64,000 bases of DNA. It comes from Schizochytrium sp. TIO01 (Eukaryota; Sar; Bigyra; Thraustochytrida; Thraustochytriidae). The DNA lies in assembly GCA_004764695.1 (NCBI GenBank), contig SMSO01000014.1, positions 6,376,029 to 6,440,028 of the forward strand, given 5' to 3'. How positions within the stretch are numbered: position 1 is the first letter of the stretch; each line of letters opens with the position of its first letter. Below the pieces are notes generated by a model. The model did not search any database. It worked only from the letters and a program-made list of their open reading frames with translations, and was not told the DNA's origin. Positions 11,436-20,981 of this stretch are shown here, piece after piece. Made by a program: the position numbers and the translations under genes.

Positions 11436-12359
11436 TCACTGATAAATATCAGCAAGTGTTGGGCTCATCTTGAACGCCCGACGAAAGAGTTGCATGGCTG
11501 CATCGCAGTCGCCAGCAACGGCTAGCTCCTGTGCCTCCTGATACATATTGAACGCCTCATGGTCCTTAGGGGTTTTGCAGACTGGGTCACGGCGCCGGTA
11601 CATCACATCAGAGCGGATGATATACTTTTGCGCATCATCACCAACGCAGACACCCTCATGCATGATGTTGTGGAAGAAAACAACCATGCGACCAGCGCGG
11701 GGCTCTGCAGTGAACCGCACAAGGTCAGGACGACCTGTGTAGCGGCCCTGGTCATCTTTGACGAGCTTGTCACGTTGCTCGTCCATATAGAATCTTGTGC
11801 CACCACCCACTTCGCAGTTGTTCAAGAAGAGTACGATAGAGTACATGCTACGCTCGTCACAGCTCACAATGTTGTAGCCATCGGTATGAGGTGCAAAATG
11901 GCCTCCTCGACGGTAACGAGCAAAAAGCAAGTTCTCGTTTGTGCCGTAGGGTTCCCATGTACCTTCAAGGTCGCGCTGCCAGCGCGGTGAGGTCTCGTCA
12001 TCTGTGATCTCCACGGGTTCAGGAATTTTGTCTTTAATGCGCTCCCAGAGCAACGCCGCGATTTCAGGCTGATGAGTCTCGATGGTATCAGCATTTCGGA
12101 ACTCTGTTTTGCTGTCGGGCCGGGCATCCCAGAAGGTGTAGCCGATTTTCTCAGTCTGCTCCACGAGGTAAGCGCACTCCTCTTCACTCAAAACATCATC
12201 GAGGATGACACAGTCCAAGCTTGGCTCAGGGCGAGTCTCGACCACCTCTCGATCCGAGTCGCGAAGTTGAGCCACATCCAAGAGATCTCCGGTTTCCGCC
12301 TGCGTCTTGAGCACGGAGGCTACCTCGCTGAACGGTGAAGGACCGTCTTCCGCCATCAT
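11436..12359 (-). CDS. prolyl-4-hydroxylase-type 2-oxoglutarate/Fe(II) dioxygenase
   Basis: A 307-residue protein. I take the first ATG at 12359; the codon just upstream is TTG. Residues about 48-255 form a Fe(II)/2-oxoglutarate oxygenase (P4H-like double-stranded beta helix). The iron triad is visible as H158-x-D160 (in APHTDG) and H234 (in NIMHEGV). The basic residue that holds 2-oxoglutarate should be K246 or R249 in QKYIIRSD. LYVEQT-like and FRNADT-like segments before the core and GGGTRFY between strands fit the family. Members hydroxylate prolyl or related residues in proteins. The substrate here is unknown, and with no signal peptide a cytosolic or nuclear role is inferred. The last 45 residues (EAFNMYQEAQELA, then AAMQLFRRAFKMSP) form a helix pair like one TPR, perhaps for binding a partner. 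Confidence 0.87.
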   Translation of the reverse strand: MMAEDGPSPFSEVASVLKTQAETGDLLDVAQLRDSDREVVETRPEPSLDCVILDDVLSEEECAYLVEQTEKIGYTFWDARPDSKTEFRNADTIETHQPEIAALLWERIKDKIPEPVEITDDETSPRWQRDLEGTWEPYGTNENLLFARYRRGGHFAPHTDGYNIVSCDERSMYSIVLFLNNCEVGGGTRFYMDEQRDKLVKDDQGRYTGRPDLVRFTAEPRAGRMVVFFHNIMHEGVCVGDDAQKYIIRSDVMYRRRDPVCKTPKDHEAFNMYQEAQELAVAGDCDAAMQLFRRAFKMSPTLADIYQ

Positions 12360-13774
12360 CAAACGCCTATAAGCCGGAGTCTTTAGCCTTTAAGGTGTCC
12401 TCGGCGATCAAGGTACGCGTCCACAAATTATTTCATAAATGCATTTTCTTCATTCGTCAATTCATTGATTTTCACTGACGAATTACAATTTCTTGCTTCG
12501 TCTATGGTCAAAGTCTCACTCTTAGGTTTTATGTTATGAGGGGTTAGTGAGGACGCTTGTTTTGCAAAGAGTGGCTCAGGGCGGCATGTGCAATTTCAAG
12601 CGAGCAATTGGTTTAGAGCTAAGCGAACATGAGCTTGAGTGACGAGGGTTTAATAGGTGCTGAATAGGTGATCCTTAAGTCTTGGGCTTGGGTAAAGTTT
12701 CTGAGGATGACTTCGAAGTGGCTGTGAACATGGTGTGACCTTGCAATTTTACAGAATCAGGGCGATATGCGATCTAGCTTCGTGTACGAGCTCCGTGTAT
12801 CTACTAGAAAACTTGTTGAGGTCCTCGGAAAATACTGTATGGACCTGTACAGGTGAGAAGCGGTGTTTAATATATTGTCTCCATACCAAAATATGATTAA
12901 TATCTCAAAGACGCTTCATTTACTCCTCGTAGGCACTGACTAGGCAGAGAGTCAGATTTATCAGAATAAGCCAATGTCGGAGAGAACTGCCAAGATAGTT
13001 ATTCATTCTTCGCACACACCCAAACCTCGTGCAATCTCACTATCTATTTTAATCTTTGTTCTGTATGACTGGCAAGAAAAGGTGACGACTTTGAGATGGA
13101 AATTAGAAGTGGTTAAGTATGACAGTGGTGGGATGATTTCCATTGTATTTCTTCTCTCATATGTCTGTTTTCTATTCGCGTTTGTCTACAGTAGTAAAGC
13201 GATCCAAAGAATCACAATCGGAACGCATAACTTGCCATCTGAACCGCGATAATATACAAATTACAATACATTGCTATACTCAGGGGACCAGCATAAAAAG
13301 GCGAATATATTGTATCCTCGCTTCAAGACATGAATCATTAAAAAACCCCTTATTCCCTATTTCCCTTAGGAGCTGACCTTTGAAATTGATCGCACGTAAG
13401 AAATTCGAACTTCCAGCTTGGTCAGCTCCACGCAGTCCATCATTCAGATCTTGACCGACAGCAGCAGATTCGTAGGCTTCGTGCACCCTGCCATGTTAAA
13501 TGATCAAATCTTACTTTTGATTAGCTATAGAAATGACTCCCGCTGCAACCTGAAAAAAATCTTAGCGAGCAGCTCCAAGTTCGTCGTGAAGTTTGGAATG
13601 GCCAGTTCTCGGCAGCGCGTGCAACTTACAATGAAATCCAACCAATGTTATCTCAAACCACCAATCAAGTCAACGTTGCTACAGCCTAACACGATTAGTG
13701 CCCCAAGTCCTTCGAGAACATTTCACCTTTGCCAGTCGATGGTGGCATGCACAAACTATAGCCTGCCCCGCGCC
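12360..13774. other. intergenic region with unresolved coding-like fragments
   Basis: The first few hundred bases are the 5' flank of the dioxygenase gene. An ATG-led 92-codon frame at 12974-13252 (+) encodes two hydrophobic stretches and might be a small membrane protein, but composition is the only support. Around 13380-13690 several frames on both strands look coding. Examples are a plus-strand segment ending near 13690 with the peptide WNGQFSAARATYNE, and a minus-strand frame over 13280-13486. I could not join these into a gene with convincing splice sites. Confidence 0.35.
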
Positions 13775-14134
13775 TTAGATCTCGGTCTTGTTGTCGGTGG
13801 CGATAATGAAGAGCTTTTGGAGAGCGGGGCCTCCATATTGGTTTGCTCCCAGGCGTGCATTCACTCGTAGAGTTAAGACTATTCTATGATTTTTTTATTT
13901 ACTTTTTTAAAGGGAAAAAAGGGGCACTAGACCTACTTCTTTCTCACCTCTCCTGTTCTTACCTTGTAATTGCCCAATGATGAGGTTCCATTCACTATAT
14001 AAAACGGATCTCGTTCCTCTTTTAAGCCCTTCATCTTGCTCGTCAAACTCTGCTGTTGCTCCGGCGAGCTTTGGTTTCCTCGAAGGCCGTGACACATAGA
14101 GCCCAAACCCAAACGTAAAAGAGCGAGCAAACAA
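13775..14134 (-). CDS. 3' part of a spliced gene of unknown function
   Basis: Two minus-strand exons are supported. The upstream exon ends at 13963 with a near-consensus donor (CAAG|GTAAGA). An 84-nt intron (13879-13962) ends in ATAG, and the last exon runs 13878 to 13775 with a TAA stop. The join is phase 1 and turns two separately open, coding-looking frames into one. The upstream frame contains AGATAEFDEQDEGL and VLYSEWNLIIGQ. The downstream frame contains RLGANQYGGPALQKLF and ends FIIATDNKTEI. I do not recognise the protein. The upstream exon boundary is uncertain: the frame is open back to about 14134 but has no ATG, so at least one more 5' exon is likely. The gene lies tail-to-tail with coding-looking plus-strand sequence near 13690. 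Confidence 0.5.
13879..13962 (-). other. intron, 84 nt (GTAAGA...ATAG)
   Basis: On the minus strand the donor is CAAG|GTAAGAAC and the acceptor GAATAG|TC. Removal joins two coding-looking frames in phase 1 and gives a terminal exon with an in-frame stop. The support is sequence composition and consensus only. Confidence 0.5.
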
Positions 14135-14307
14135 AAAACATTCAATGATTTTTAGTAAGCAAACTAAGTCATTATTATTTTATTGTTAAAAAAACAACTA
14201 AAATCCATGCGTTTCTTTCCTCTCCTGGCCTAGTGGGGCAGTGAGCACTGTCCCAGAGCCCACCCACTCTGAGTACAGTAGGATGTGAGTGCTGCAGTGA
14301 GTCTCGT

Positions 14308-14327
14308 GATCACTTTCTTCTTCTTCT
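14308..14327. repeat. TTC/GAA trinucleotide run
   Basis: About seven TTC units in a row, reading as GAA/AAG on the minus strand, where they would encode Glu or Lys if translated. It lies in a stretch between two spliced minus-strand genes. Confidence 0.8.
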
Positions 14328-14680
14328 TCTTCTTCATCAATTGCGCAAGTGCCGCGGCTGCGAGAGTCCTCCAAAACTCAATTGAAGAAATAACAAAGAA
14401 AGAACTTTGAAAGACCCACAAAAGTTTCCCCAGTTTATTATAAATTGGTTGTAGATGCCGGATAGGATGTCCTATGCCATGAACCGGTCATTGGCTGACT
14501 ATAAAATACATCACATAACATACCTTCTACACGGCACTCAATTAGCAAACCATGGTATACCTACATACCTATATTTCAAGGTTCTATTGCAGTCCCAATA
14601 AACTTGAAAGAATAGAATAACAATGACGTTCTTTCCCATCTATCGATTAATCTTTATTAACTATTTTCAGATTATTTATT

Positions 14681-14687
<7 letters not shown>

Positions 14688-14715
<28 letters not shown>
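14688..14715. repeat. poly(A) tract
   Basis: An uninterrupted run of about 27 A on the plus strand, about 30 bases beyond the stop codon of the minus-strand gene ending at 14745. As poly(T) on the gene's own strand it is not a retrocopy tail of that gene. No target-site duplication was evident. Confidence 0.85.
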
Positions 14716-14716
<1 letters not shown>

Positions 14717-14744
14717 TTGCGTGTTTTTTAATAACATTCTTCGG

Positions 14745-15111
14745 TTACTCGCCGACAATTGAAGCAAACTCGGGCTCCAAGTACCGGTGAAACGACGAAA
14801 CCCACTCGCAGCCGGGGTATCCCTGCGAGACAGCACGTTTCTCAGCTTTTCCCACGCGTCTCTGCTGCCCACGCGAGCGTCTCGAGGGCGAATCGGCACT
14901 CTTCTTTCGGCTGCGGCGTTGTTCCCTTGTCGGAATTGCCCCACTCAGAGAGGCTCGAAGCAGCAAGGCCTACAGAGCAAACGGCCAACCCAAAGTGAGT
15001 TATAGCGCCATTCTTCACTTACAGACCGTTCCGCAAGTGGAGTAAACGGAGGACAAAGTGGAGAATCGGCGCCGGAACAACTAGGAGATTGGCCATCAAA
15101 TTCGACACCCC
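14745..15111 (-). CDS. 3' part of a spliced gene encoding a basic protein
   Basis: The last exon (14969 to 14745) and the previous exon (15023 up to about 15111) are joined by a 53-nt intron with consensus ends (TCT|GTAAGT and CTGTAG|GCC). The phase-0 join gives a continuous frame. The first exon has SPLCPPFTPLAERS. The second has SGAIPTREQRRSRKKS, a very basic middle, and the C-terminus GCEWVSSFHRYLEPEF. Third-position GC is high, unlike the flanking AT-rich DNA, which supports real coding. I do not recognise the family. The 5' limit is not resolved. A further exon could lie upstream, and a GTAAGT donor on this strand occurs near 15192, next to the TTTG array. A poly(A) tract sits just past the stop. 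Confidence 0.5.
14970..15022 (-). other. intron, 53 nt (GTAAGT...CTGTAG)
   Basis: A consensus GTAAGTGA donor, an internal TATAACTCAC that could be the branch site, and a pyrimidine-biased GTTTGCTCTGTAG acceptor. The intron joins two GC-rich coding-looking segments in phase 0. It is one of the better examples of a very short intron in this window. Confidence 0.55.
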
Positions 15112-16071
15112 CTCATATTCTTCTTTATTATTGGATATTTGTATTTAGTCTTTGCTTTGTTTGCTCTACAGCGAATAATTAGATTTATTACTTACTTTGT
15201 AACAGAAGGCATCGAAGACTGTGTTTCGTTATTCGTTTCTTTTTTCATATTGTTTGTTTGTTTGTTTGTTTGTTTGTTTGTTTGTTTGTTTGTTTGTTTG
15301 TTTGTTTGTTTGTTTGTTTGTTTGTTTGTTTGTTTGTTTGTTTGTTTGTTTGTTTGTTTGTTTGTTTGTTTGTTTGTTTGTGTGTTTGTTTGTTTGTTGT
15401 TTGTTTGTTGTTGTTTGTTGTTGTTTGTTTGTTTTGTTGTTTGTGTTGTTTGTTGTTGTTTGTTTGTTTGTTGTTTGTTTGTTTGTTTGTTTGTTTGTTT
15501 GTTTGTTGTTTTGTTTGTTGTTGTTTGTTGTTGTTTGTTGTTGTTTGTTTGTTTGTTTGTTTGTTTGTTTGTTTGTTTGTTTGTTTGTTTGTTTGTTTGT
15601 TTGTTTGTTCCAAAGGGAGAATCACTTTGAGATCGACGATCGATCGACGGGATCGCGGTAATGTCCACAGCGAGCGTCGAAGAGGAAAAAGGAACCTCGC
15701 AAGGACTGTGCGGTTGGCCTCTCGACGCGGAAAGACGCCTCAGACAGCTAGCTGCAGCTCGCTTCTTCTCCTTCAGAGGCTCTCATTTCCTCAGAATTCT
15801 GGTTCTCGATTTGGGGATTGTTAAAAAGTTTTCTTTCCCCTTTAAATAAAAAATTCATCATAATACTCATGTGCTGTAAATGCCTTCGATGCCATCAATG
15901 CGTGATGAGTTGGAGAAGATGATATACATATCTATTCAGCGTCTGCTCGGGAAATGGGCACCAAGCTCGCCTGATTGAAGAAATGTTCTCCACACGAGCC
16001 GTCTTTGCGCCTGATATCGATTCCGGGGTCTGCTTGCGGGTTTGGGCGGTATTATTATTACCTATTTTAGA
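15112..16071. other. region dominated by the TTTG array, with small unproven frames
   Basis: Apart from the microsatellite at 15250-15609, a GC-richer segment follows. It holds an ATG-led 62-codon frame at 15661-15849 (+) and, at 15881-16050, coding-looking fragments on both strands. I could not assemble these with credible splice sites. They may be 5' exons or leader of the DnaJ-TPR gene. Confidence 0.4.
15250..15609. repeat. (TTTG)n microsatellite array
   Basis: About 360 bases of TTTG/CAAA repeat. Both ends are perfect, and an interrupted middle (about 15380-15545) mixes TTTG with TTG units. Because neither strand can form a stop codon, the array creates long artefactual frames (Cys-Leu-Phe-Val or Asn-Lys-Gln-Thr repeats) that should not be annotated as genes. 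Confidence 0.97.
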
Positions 16072-19000
16072 ATGAGGAATGAACATTCTGTTTTCCCATT
16101 CGAGTTCTTTTCTTTTTCTTTCTTTTGTGTTGAATGGTTTTCTAAAAGAAAAGAGAGAATTCTAATAACTGGCAATGAGGACAGAACAGATAATGAATTC
16201 ATCGAACAAGAAGAAAAGAAACAGAAAGGACAGACCCCGAAGAGCCCAGGCCTGAGCGCCGCACTCGCGATGCTCGGCGCCCCGCACACAGCGCATAGCG
16301 CCAGGTACGACCATGGCGGGGAACCAATTGACCTGACATCATGGTTGGAGAAGATGGAGATTGACGATTCGCCTGCTGCCTCACCATCCTCGTTCGGCAA
16401 CAGCTTCAACTACGAGACCATCAACAACTCCTATGCGCGCAGAAATGGAGGCAGGAACTATATTGGCGTTGACCTGGATGGCACAGAAGGATTGCCAACC
16501 CCACCGGTACCCAACAGACCTCCGCCGCAATCTCCTATGATGGACACTGGAGCGCTCTCACCAGGAGGCTTTGGGCTTGGAGGCTTCAGTGCCTTGGGTG
16601 TCGGTGTCCATGTCGATAACACCAGCAACACCACCAGCAACACCACCAGCAACACCACCATCAACAATAACAACAATTACATCAACAACGGCAGCGCGGA
16701 CATTATTAAACCCTCTCAAATTGCAAGGAACAGGAAAAAGAACGCCAATGCTCGTACCAAGAAAACACATCAGGACAAGGGTAGAGAGGAGACCAAAGTT
16801 AACGCGAACCCTATGAGGAATAATAACGAGGCAAATCAGCAACAATTTAGGATGAAGGGACCTTCTCCAGCACTTGAGGTGCTCGTAGACAACTTGAAGG
16901 ATAACTTTGAGGCTTACGTTAGGTCTCCATTGCACAATACAATTAATATTGCCGGAGTTAATTCGAGAATGCCAAAACAGAGCCATCAGACAAACCCAGC
17001 GACAGCAAAACCTAGCAGCGGCCGCATTGTGAAACCTTCGGGCAGCGGAAAGTCGAAGCAGAGTAGGAACTCGCGGAAACTTAACCGTACGCCACTTCAT
17101 GCAAACTTAGCAGCTACTGGAGCGTCGTCTACATCCCGAAGGAGAAGCTTTGGAACCTCCTCAACTAAGATGAACGGGAATGTTACAAACAACGAAAGCA
17201 ACAATCAACACTACACTAAGATCGAGGTTAACACAGATGGCAATGACGAGAACTTCGCCATGCCCCACAACAATCTCGGCCATGGCATTGATCACAACGC
17301 GGGTGCTATTCTGATGAAGAATCAAAGTGGCGCTGTGCATGTGAACCATTTCACGTCAAAATCAACATCAACAGCACACGAACACTTCGGTGATGATATC
17401 TCAAATCATCACTACAAACCTGCGGCACCACCAGGAGTACCTCCACCACAACCGCCCCCATCTTCTCCAGGACTTGACGACTCTACAGCCTTTGTTTCTG
17501 CCGCCACTTTTGCTGCCCACTTTTGACAACAAAACAAGACCACGTTCATCTAAAAATCGTCAGCGTCTGCGCGGTTTGTCTCGCACGCGAGCGACCAATA
17601 ACGTCGTGCCACGAACAGCAGAAAACCACCTGGCTGCTGCCAGGGCGAGCCATTCATTTCGAGAGTCAGCATCTCCCACTCCAGACACACAGGTGCACAT
17701 GAGAAAGAATTTCTCTCCTTCTCCGATTAATGTGCCAGATGATGATCAGGATGATGCATGCATGGAACTGACCGATGATGATGATGATGACAACGGTATT
17801 GACGAGAGAGTTGAAGAGGATACAGTACATTTTAGCTATAAACCACGTATTAACAAGAATATAAAACGTTCTGGACGACGTGCAACACGAGCCTTAAGAC
17901 GCGAGTGGATGAATCGCGATCTGTCTCCGTCATCTCTCGCCGAACGGGATGTCAGTTCTCCCGTAGAGCCTGAGATAACTTTGGATGCTGATTATTCGAG
18001 CGACGATCAAGGTTTAGATCAAAACGATGGCTACGAAGATGATGAGTCTCATCACGAGAATATATATGTAGTAGTAGACAATGTTGTTGAACATGATTCA
18101 TCTCAGCGCCATGTGTATCATGAAGAGGAGTCGAAGGGCGAAGTCGGTCCCGAACAAGACTCAGACTTTAACGAAAGCGATAGTGATAGTGATCCAGAGG
18201 AGGATAGCGTTGCAGAGGCGAACCAAATTAAGCTTTTGCTCGAAAATGCCAAACAAGAGCTGGAATTAGGGAATACAGACGCTGCATTCACACTTGTGGA
18301 CCCTATTTGTAACCAAGACAATGTGGATGCAGATACCTTGTTTCTGCGTTCGTCAATCCACATGGCGTGTCAGCGATATGCAACATGTCACAAAGATTGT
18401 CTCCGTGCCCTTGAGCTCGACCCGCATCATACGAAAGCTGCGATTCGCGCAGCCCGCATGTTGCGTACGATGGGGTGTTTTTCAGTTAAAGCTGATTGGC
18501 TTCGCGTGATAGGTAACGATGACGGTATTTTAGACCAAGCTCGTAATGAACTTGAGAGTATCGAGAAGGCAAGCGCTCTATTTGAAAGCATCACAAGCCG
18601 CATCTCTCGGACCCCGGGCGATGCCAGTATCGATGATCTCTTATGTCAATTGGTAAACTTGTGTGTGGGATGGCCGTGTGTATATCTTTTGCAAGGTATT
18701 CAGGCTTGCTGCAAGGGAGACAAAGCGGCCATGGATGCACATATTAATAAGGCTTATCAATTTGTTGCTGATGTAGAGACTATAGCGATGGACGCCAATG
18801 GCTGTTTCCTAGGCAGGTCCGTTGAGATAACGAATTGTGGCAAGGAGACTGCAAAAGCCATTAAAACAGTTCTGCGCTCGTTGCATTATGCTGACTATGT
18901 CCAGGAATCTACTACGTTTGCAAATGGATTGTTTAAGCGCTTTGCTGATTTACCTGCTGACAAAATTCTTCTCGTGCAAATTTGTGAACAGCAAGTCCGT

Positions 19001-19801
19001 ACTTTCGCACGACTTCAGGAAGCAAAGGACGCAGCAAATAACCTTTTCAGGACCAAAAACTATAGCAGGGCGATTAGTAAATACACAGAAGCCCTGAACA
19101 TTGATCCCGGGCATGATCGTTACAATGCAGTTATTCTTTCTAATCGTGCTGCGGCATACATGGCTAACGAGGACTTTGAGAATGCTGTCAAGGATTGCAC
19201 TCTCGCCCTCGAAAAGCTCGAGACATACACGAAAGCACGTGTGCGTCGCGCGCGTGCTAATGTGAAATTAGGTAAGCCCAAACTAGCGATGAATGACCTG
19301 GAGCGGGCGATCGCTGAGGACCCTCAACCCGAATATGAGGTTGAGCTTGAAAATCTTCGCGCGGAGGCTAGGCGCCAACGTGAGGCGAAAAGCGAGGCAC
19401 ACAGTCAGGCTCGCTGGGGCAAGTATGAGCGCAAGAAGCACTCGAATGCATCATCTACTTCGTCAGCAGCAAAATCCCGGTTTGGCGCTAATACCTGTTT
19501 GTACAAAGTTCTCGATATTCCCGAGACTGCCTCTCAGGAGCAGATTCGCAAGGCGTATCTGAAGCTTGCGCTCAAGTATCATCCTGATAAACGTGGTGCA
19601 AATGATGCCGAGGCAGTTGAGATTTTTAAGTGCATTGCTGAGGCCTATGAAACCTTAAAGGATCCTGTGAAAAAGGCAGAGTACGATCGCAAGCGCAGCT
19701 TTAACAATCGCTTCTCTCCCATACTTCTCAAGTTCGCGCGCGACATCTGGTTCTTCTGCTTCTTATTACTATGCATACTTTTAGAGAAACACAGAGCTTG
19801 A
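16072..19801 (+). CDS. TPR-DnaJ co-chaperone with Asn-rich N-terminus and hydrophobic tail
   Basis: Proposed join of 16072-17436 and 17489-19801, about 1225 residues. The N-terminal third is low-complexity (Asn-, Ser- and Pro-rich), followed by an acidic region. TPR-like helices begin near residue 700. A clear TPR block spans about 967-1070 (YSRAISKYTEALNIDP, then LSNRAAAYMANEDFENAV). A J domain spans about 1125-1190 with the HPD motif (KYHPDKRG) and ends in AYETLKDPVKKAEYD. This TPR-plus-J order is that of DNAJC7/TPR2 and DNAJC3-type co-chaperones, which pass clients between Hsp70 and Hsp90. The last 20 residues (FARDIWFFCFLLLCILL) are hydrophobic and could be a tail anchor, which DNAJC7 lacks. 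The two frames overlap at 17390-17526. The second has no ATG near its start, so one gene with a short intron or an indel is likely. A later in-frame ATG at 16270 is an alternative start, since the segment before it is T-rich. Confidence 0.82.
17437..17488 (+). other. candidate 52-nt intron in the DnaJ-TPR gene
   Basis: GTACCT...CTACAG, phase 0, with a CTTGAC element about 20 bases before the acceptor. Its removal moves the reading from the upstream Asn-rich frame into the TPR/J-domain frame without introducing a stop. The donor is not the GTAAGT consensus and the segment is Pro-rich low complexity. A one-base assembly or sequencing error is therefore the main alternative. Confidence 0.45.
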
Positions 19802-20981
19802 CAATGTTAGTCAGTGTTTCATAGTAGTAAATACCTGTATTGACCTCAGAGGAGCACTGTTTTGTTTATTTTAGTAAAGATGTTGATTGATTCTCGTTTT
19901 GATTTTGAAAAATAAAGAAGAAAAATACTTGAAGAAAAATACTTGAAGAAAAATATATGCATTTGCCATCGAGAAACCTATCGTTTGCAATTTAGGTTGC
20001 TTTCTTAAACACGATGAAAGAATCGAGTCTAAATGGCCCGTTTCAAGTATTACCAATATCCTGTTTTTAGAACCCACCCCCCGGCTCACCGGCGGGACTT
20101 GAAACGCAACATTTATTAAATTTACATCTATTCAAATTCGCTTCAGTATATTCCGAACTACTTTGTCCTAAGCAACTTGACTACCAAGAGTCACATTCAT
20201 TCAATTGAATGAAAAAGAGTCAAATAATGAAATTGGCAATACTATTACGTCCGTGAGAATTTATTTGTTATAATAGAAGGACATAAAATCTACATTAGCA
20301 CTCTGTCTTCATCTTCTTGTCGCTCGATAAACTGTGTAATTTTACCAGGGGATTCATGCAGCTAAGTTTTACACCCCTTTTACAACAAGGAAGGTGACGA
20401 TTGCTCATCTGCCACCTTCGTCTTTTTACTGCTCTTATTGTTAAAGTTACTATAGTGGTAGTTTCGAGTAGCATACGAGATATTCGTTCACCCCATCGAC
20501 TCGTTTTACATTTAATTGCTTTGCTTAATAGCGATAGCGTAGCTGGAGGTTCAATTACGCTGCAGCTAAACTTAGTTCATGGAGACCTTCAATGACGCTA
20601 GCTTCCACTCCCAAGTGACTATTGAAGTTCCCAAGGTTAAGCTCAACGCACACAGGAAATAAGTCCTTGAAGGTCATATGTCAGCAGACAGCATGCGTAT
20701 GACGGGTTTAAAAGCAGATCACCCTTGAGCAAACAAAGCTCGGTACTCGTGAGCAGGTCGGGTAGGTAGATAGTTGCACTTTATCGAATGGGAACAAATG
20801 ATTTGACGAGACATTCCGCTCACAGCCCACAAGAAAAAATGGGAGAGATAGATAGAGAAGGGAGAGACAAAGATTAAATGCTAGAATTCCACACGCAGCT
20901 GGCTCTAGCTAGCCTTGAATGTATCGATCAATCGACCAAACATGGCATGGACGAATCGTATCAATCAAAGGATCAATCAAA
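19802..20981. other. convergent intergenic region, no gene seen
   Basis: About 1.2 kb between the stop codons of the DnaJ-TPR and Nup35-like genes. An AATAAA at about 19911 may be the polyadenylation signal of the plus-strand gene. A short 14-bp tandem repeat follows at 19921. No coding-looking frame is present. Confidence 0.6.
19921..19955. repeat. 14-bp tandem repeat (AAAAATACTTGAAG)
   Basis: Two perfect copies and a partial third, just downstream of the probable polyadenylation signal of the DnaJ-TPR gene. Confidence 0.85.

Noticed and set aside
13389-13418. A 21-nt GTAAGA...CCAG intron
   Set aside because: It is too short to be spliced by a normal spliceosome, although it would remove an in-frame stop.
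13418-13870. Plus-strand frame of 150 codons
   Set aside because: It starts with TTG. Parts look coding, but the frame crosses a segment where other frames and the minus strand are better supported.
14688-14715. Poly(A) tract as the tail of a retrotransposed copy
   Set aside because: No coding remnant precedes it on the plus strand and no flanking direct repeats were seen.
15139-15824. Frames of 120-190 codons on both strands across the TTTG array
   Set aside because: The tetranucleotide cannot form a stop codon in any frame, so the frames are by-products of the repeat.
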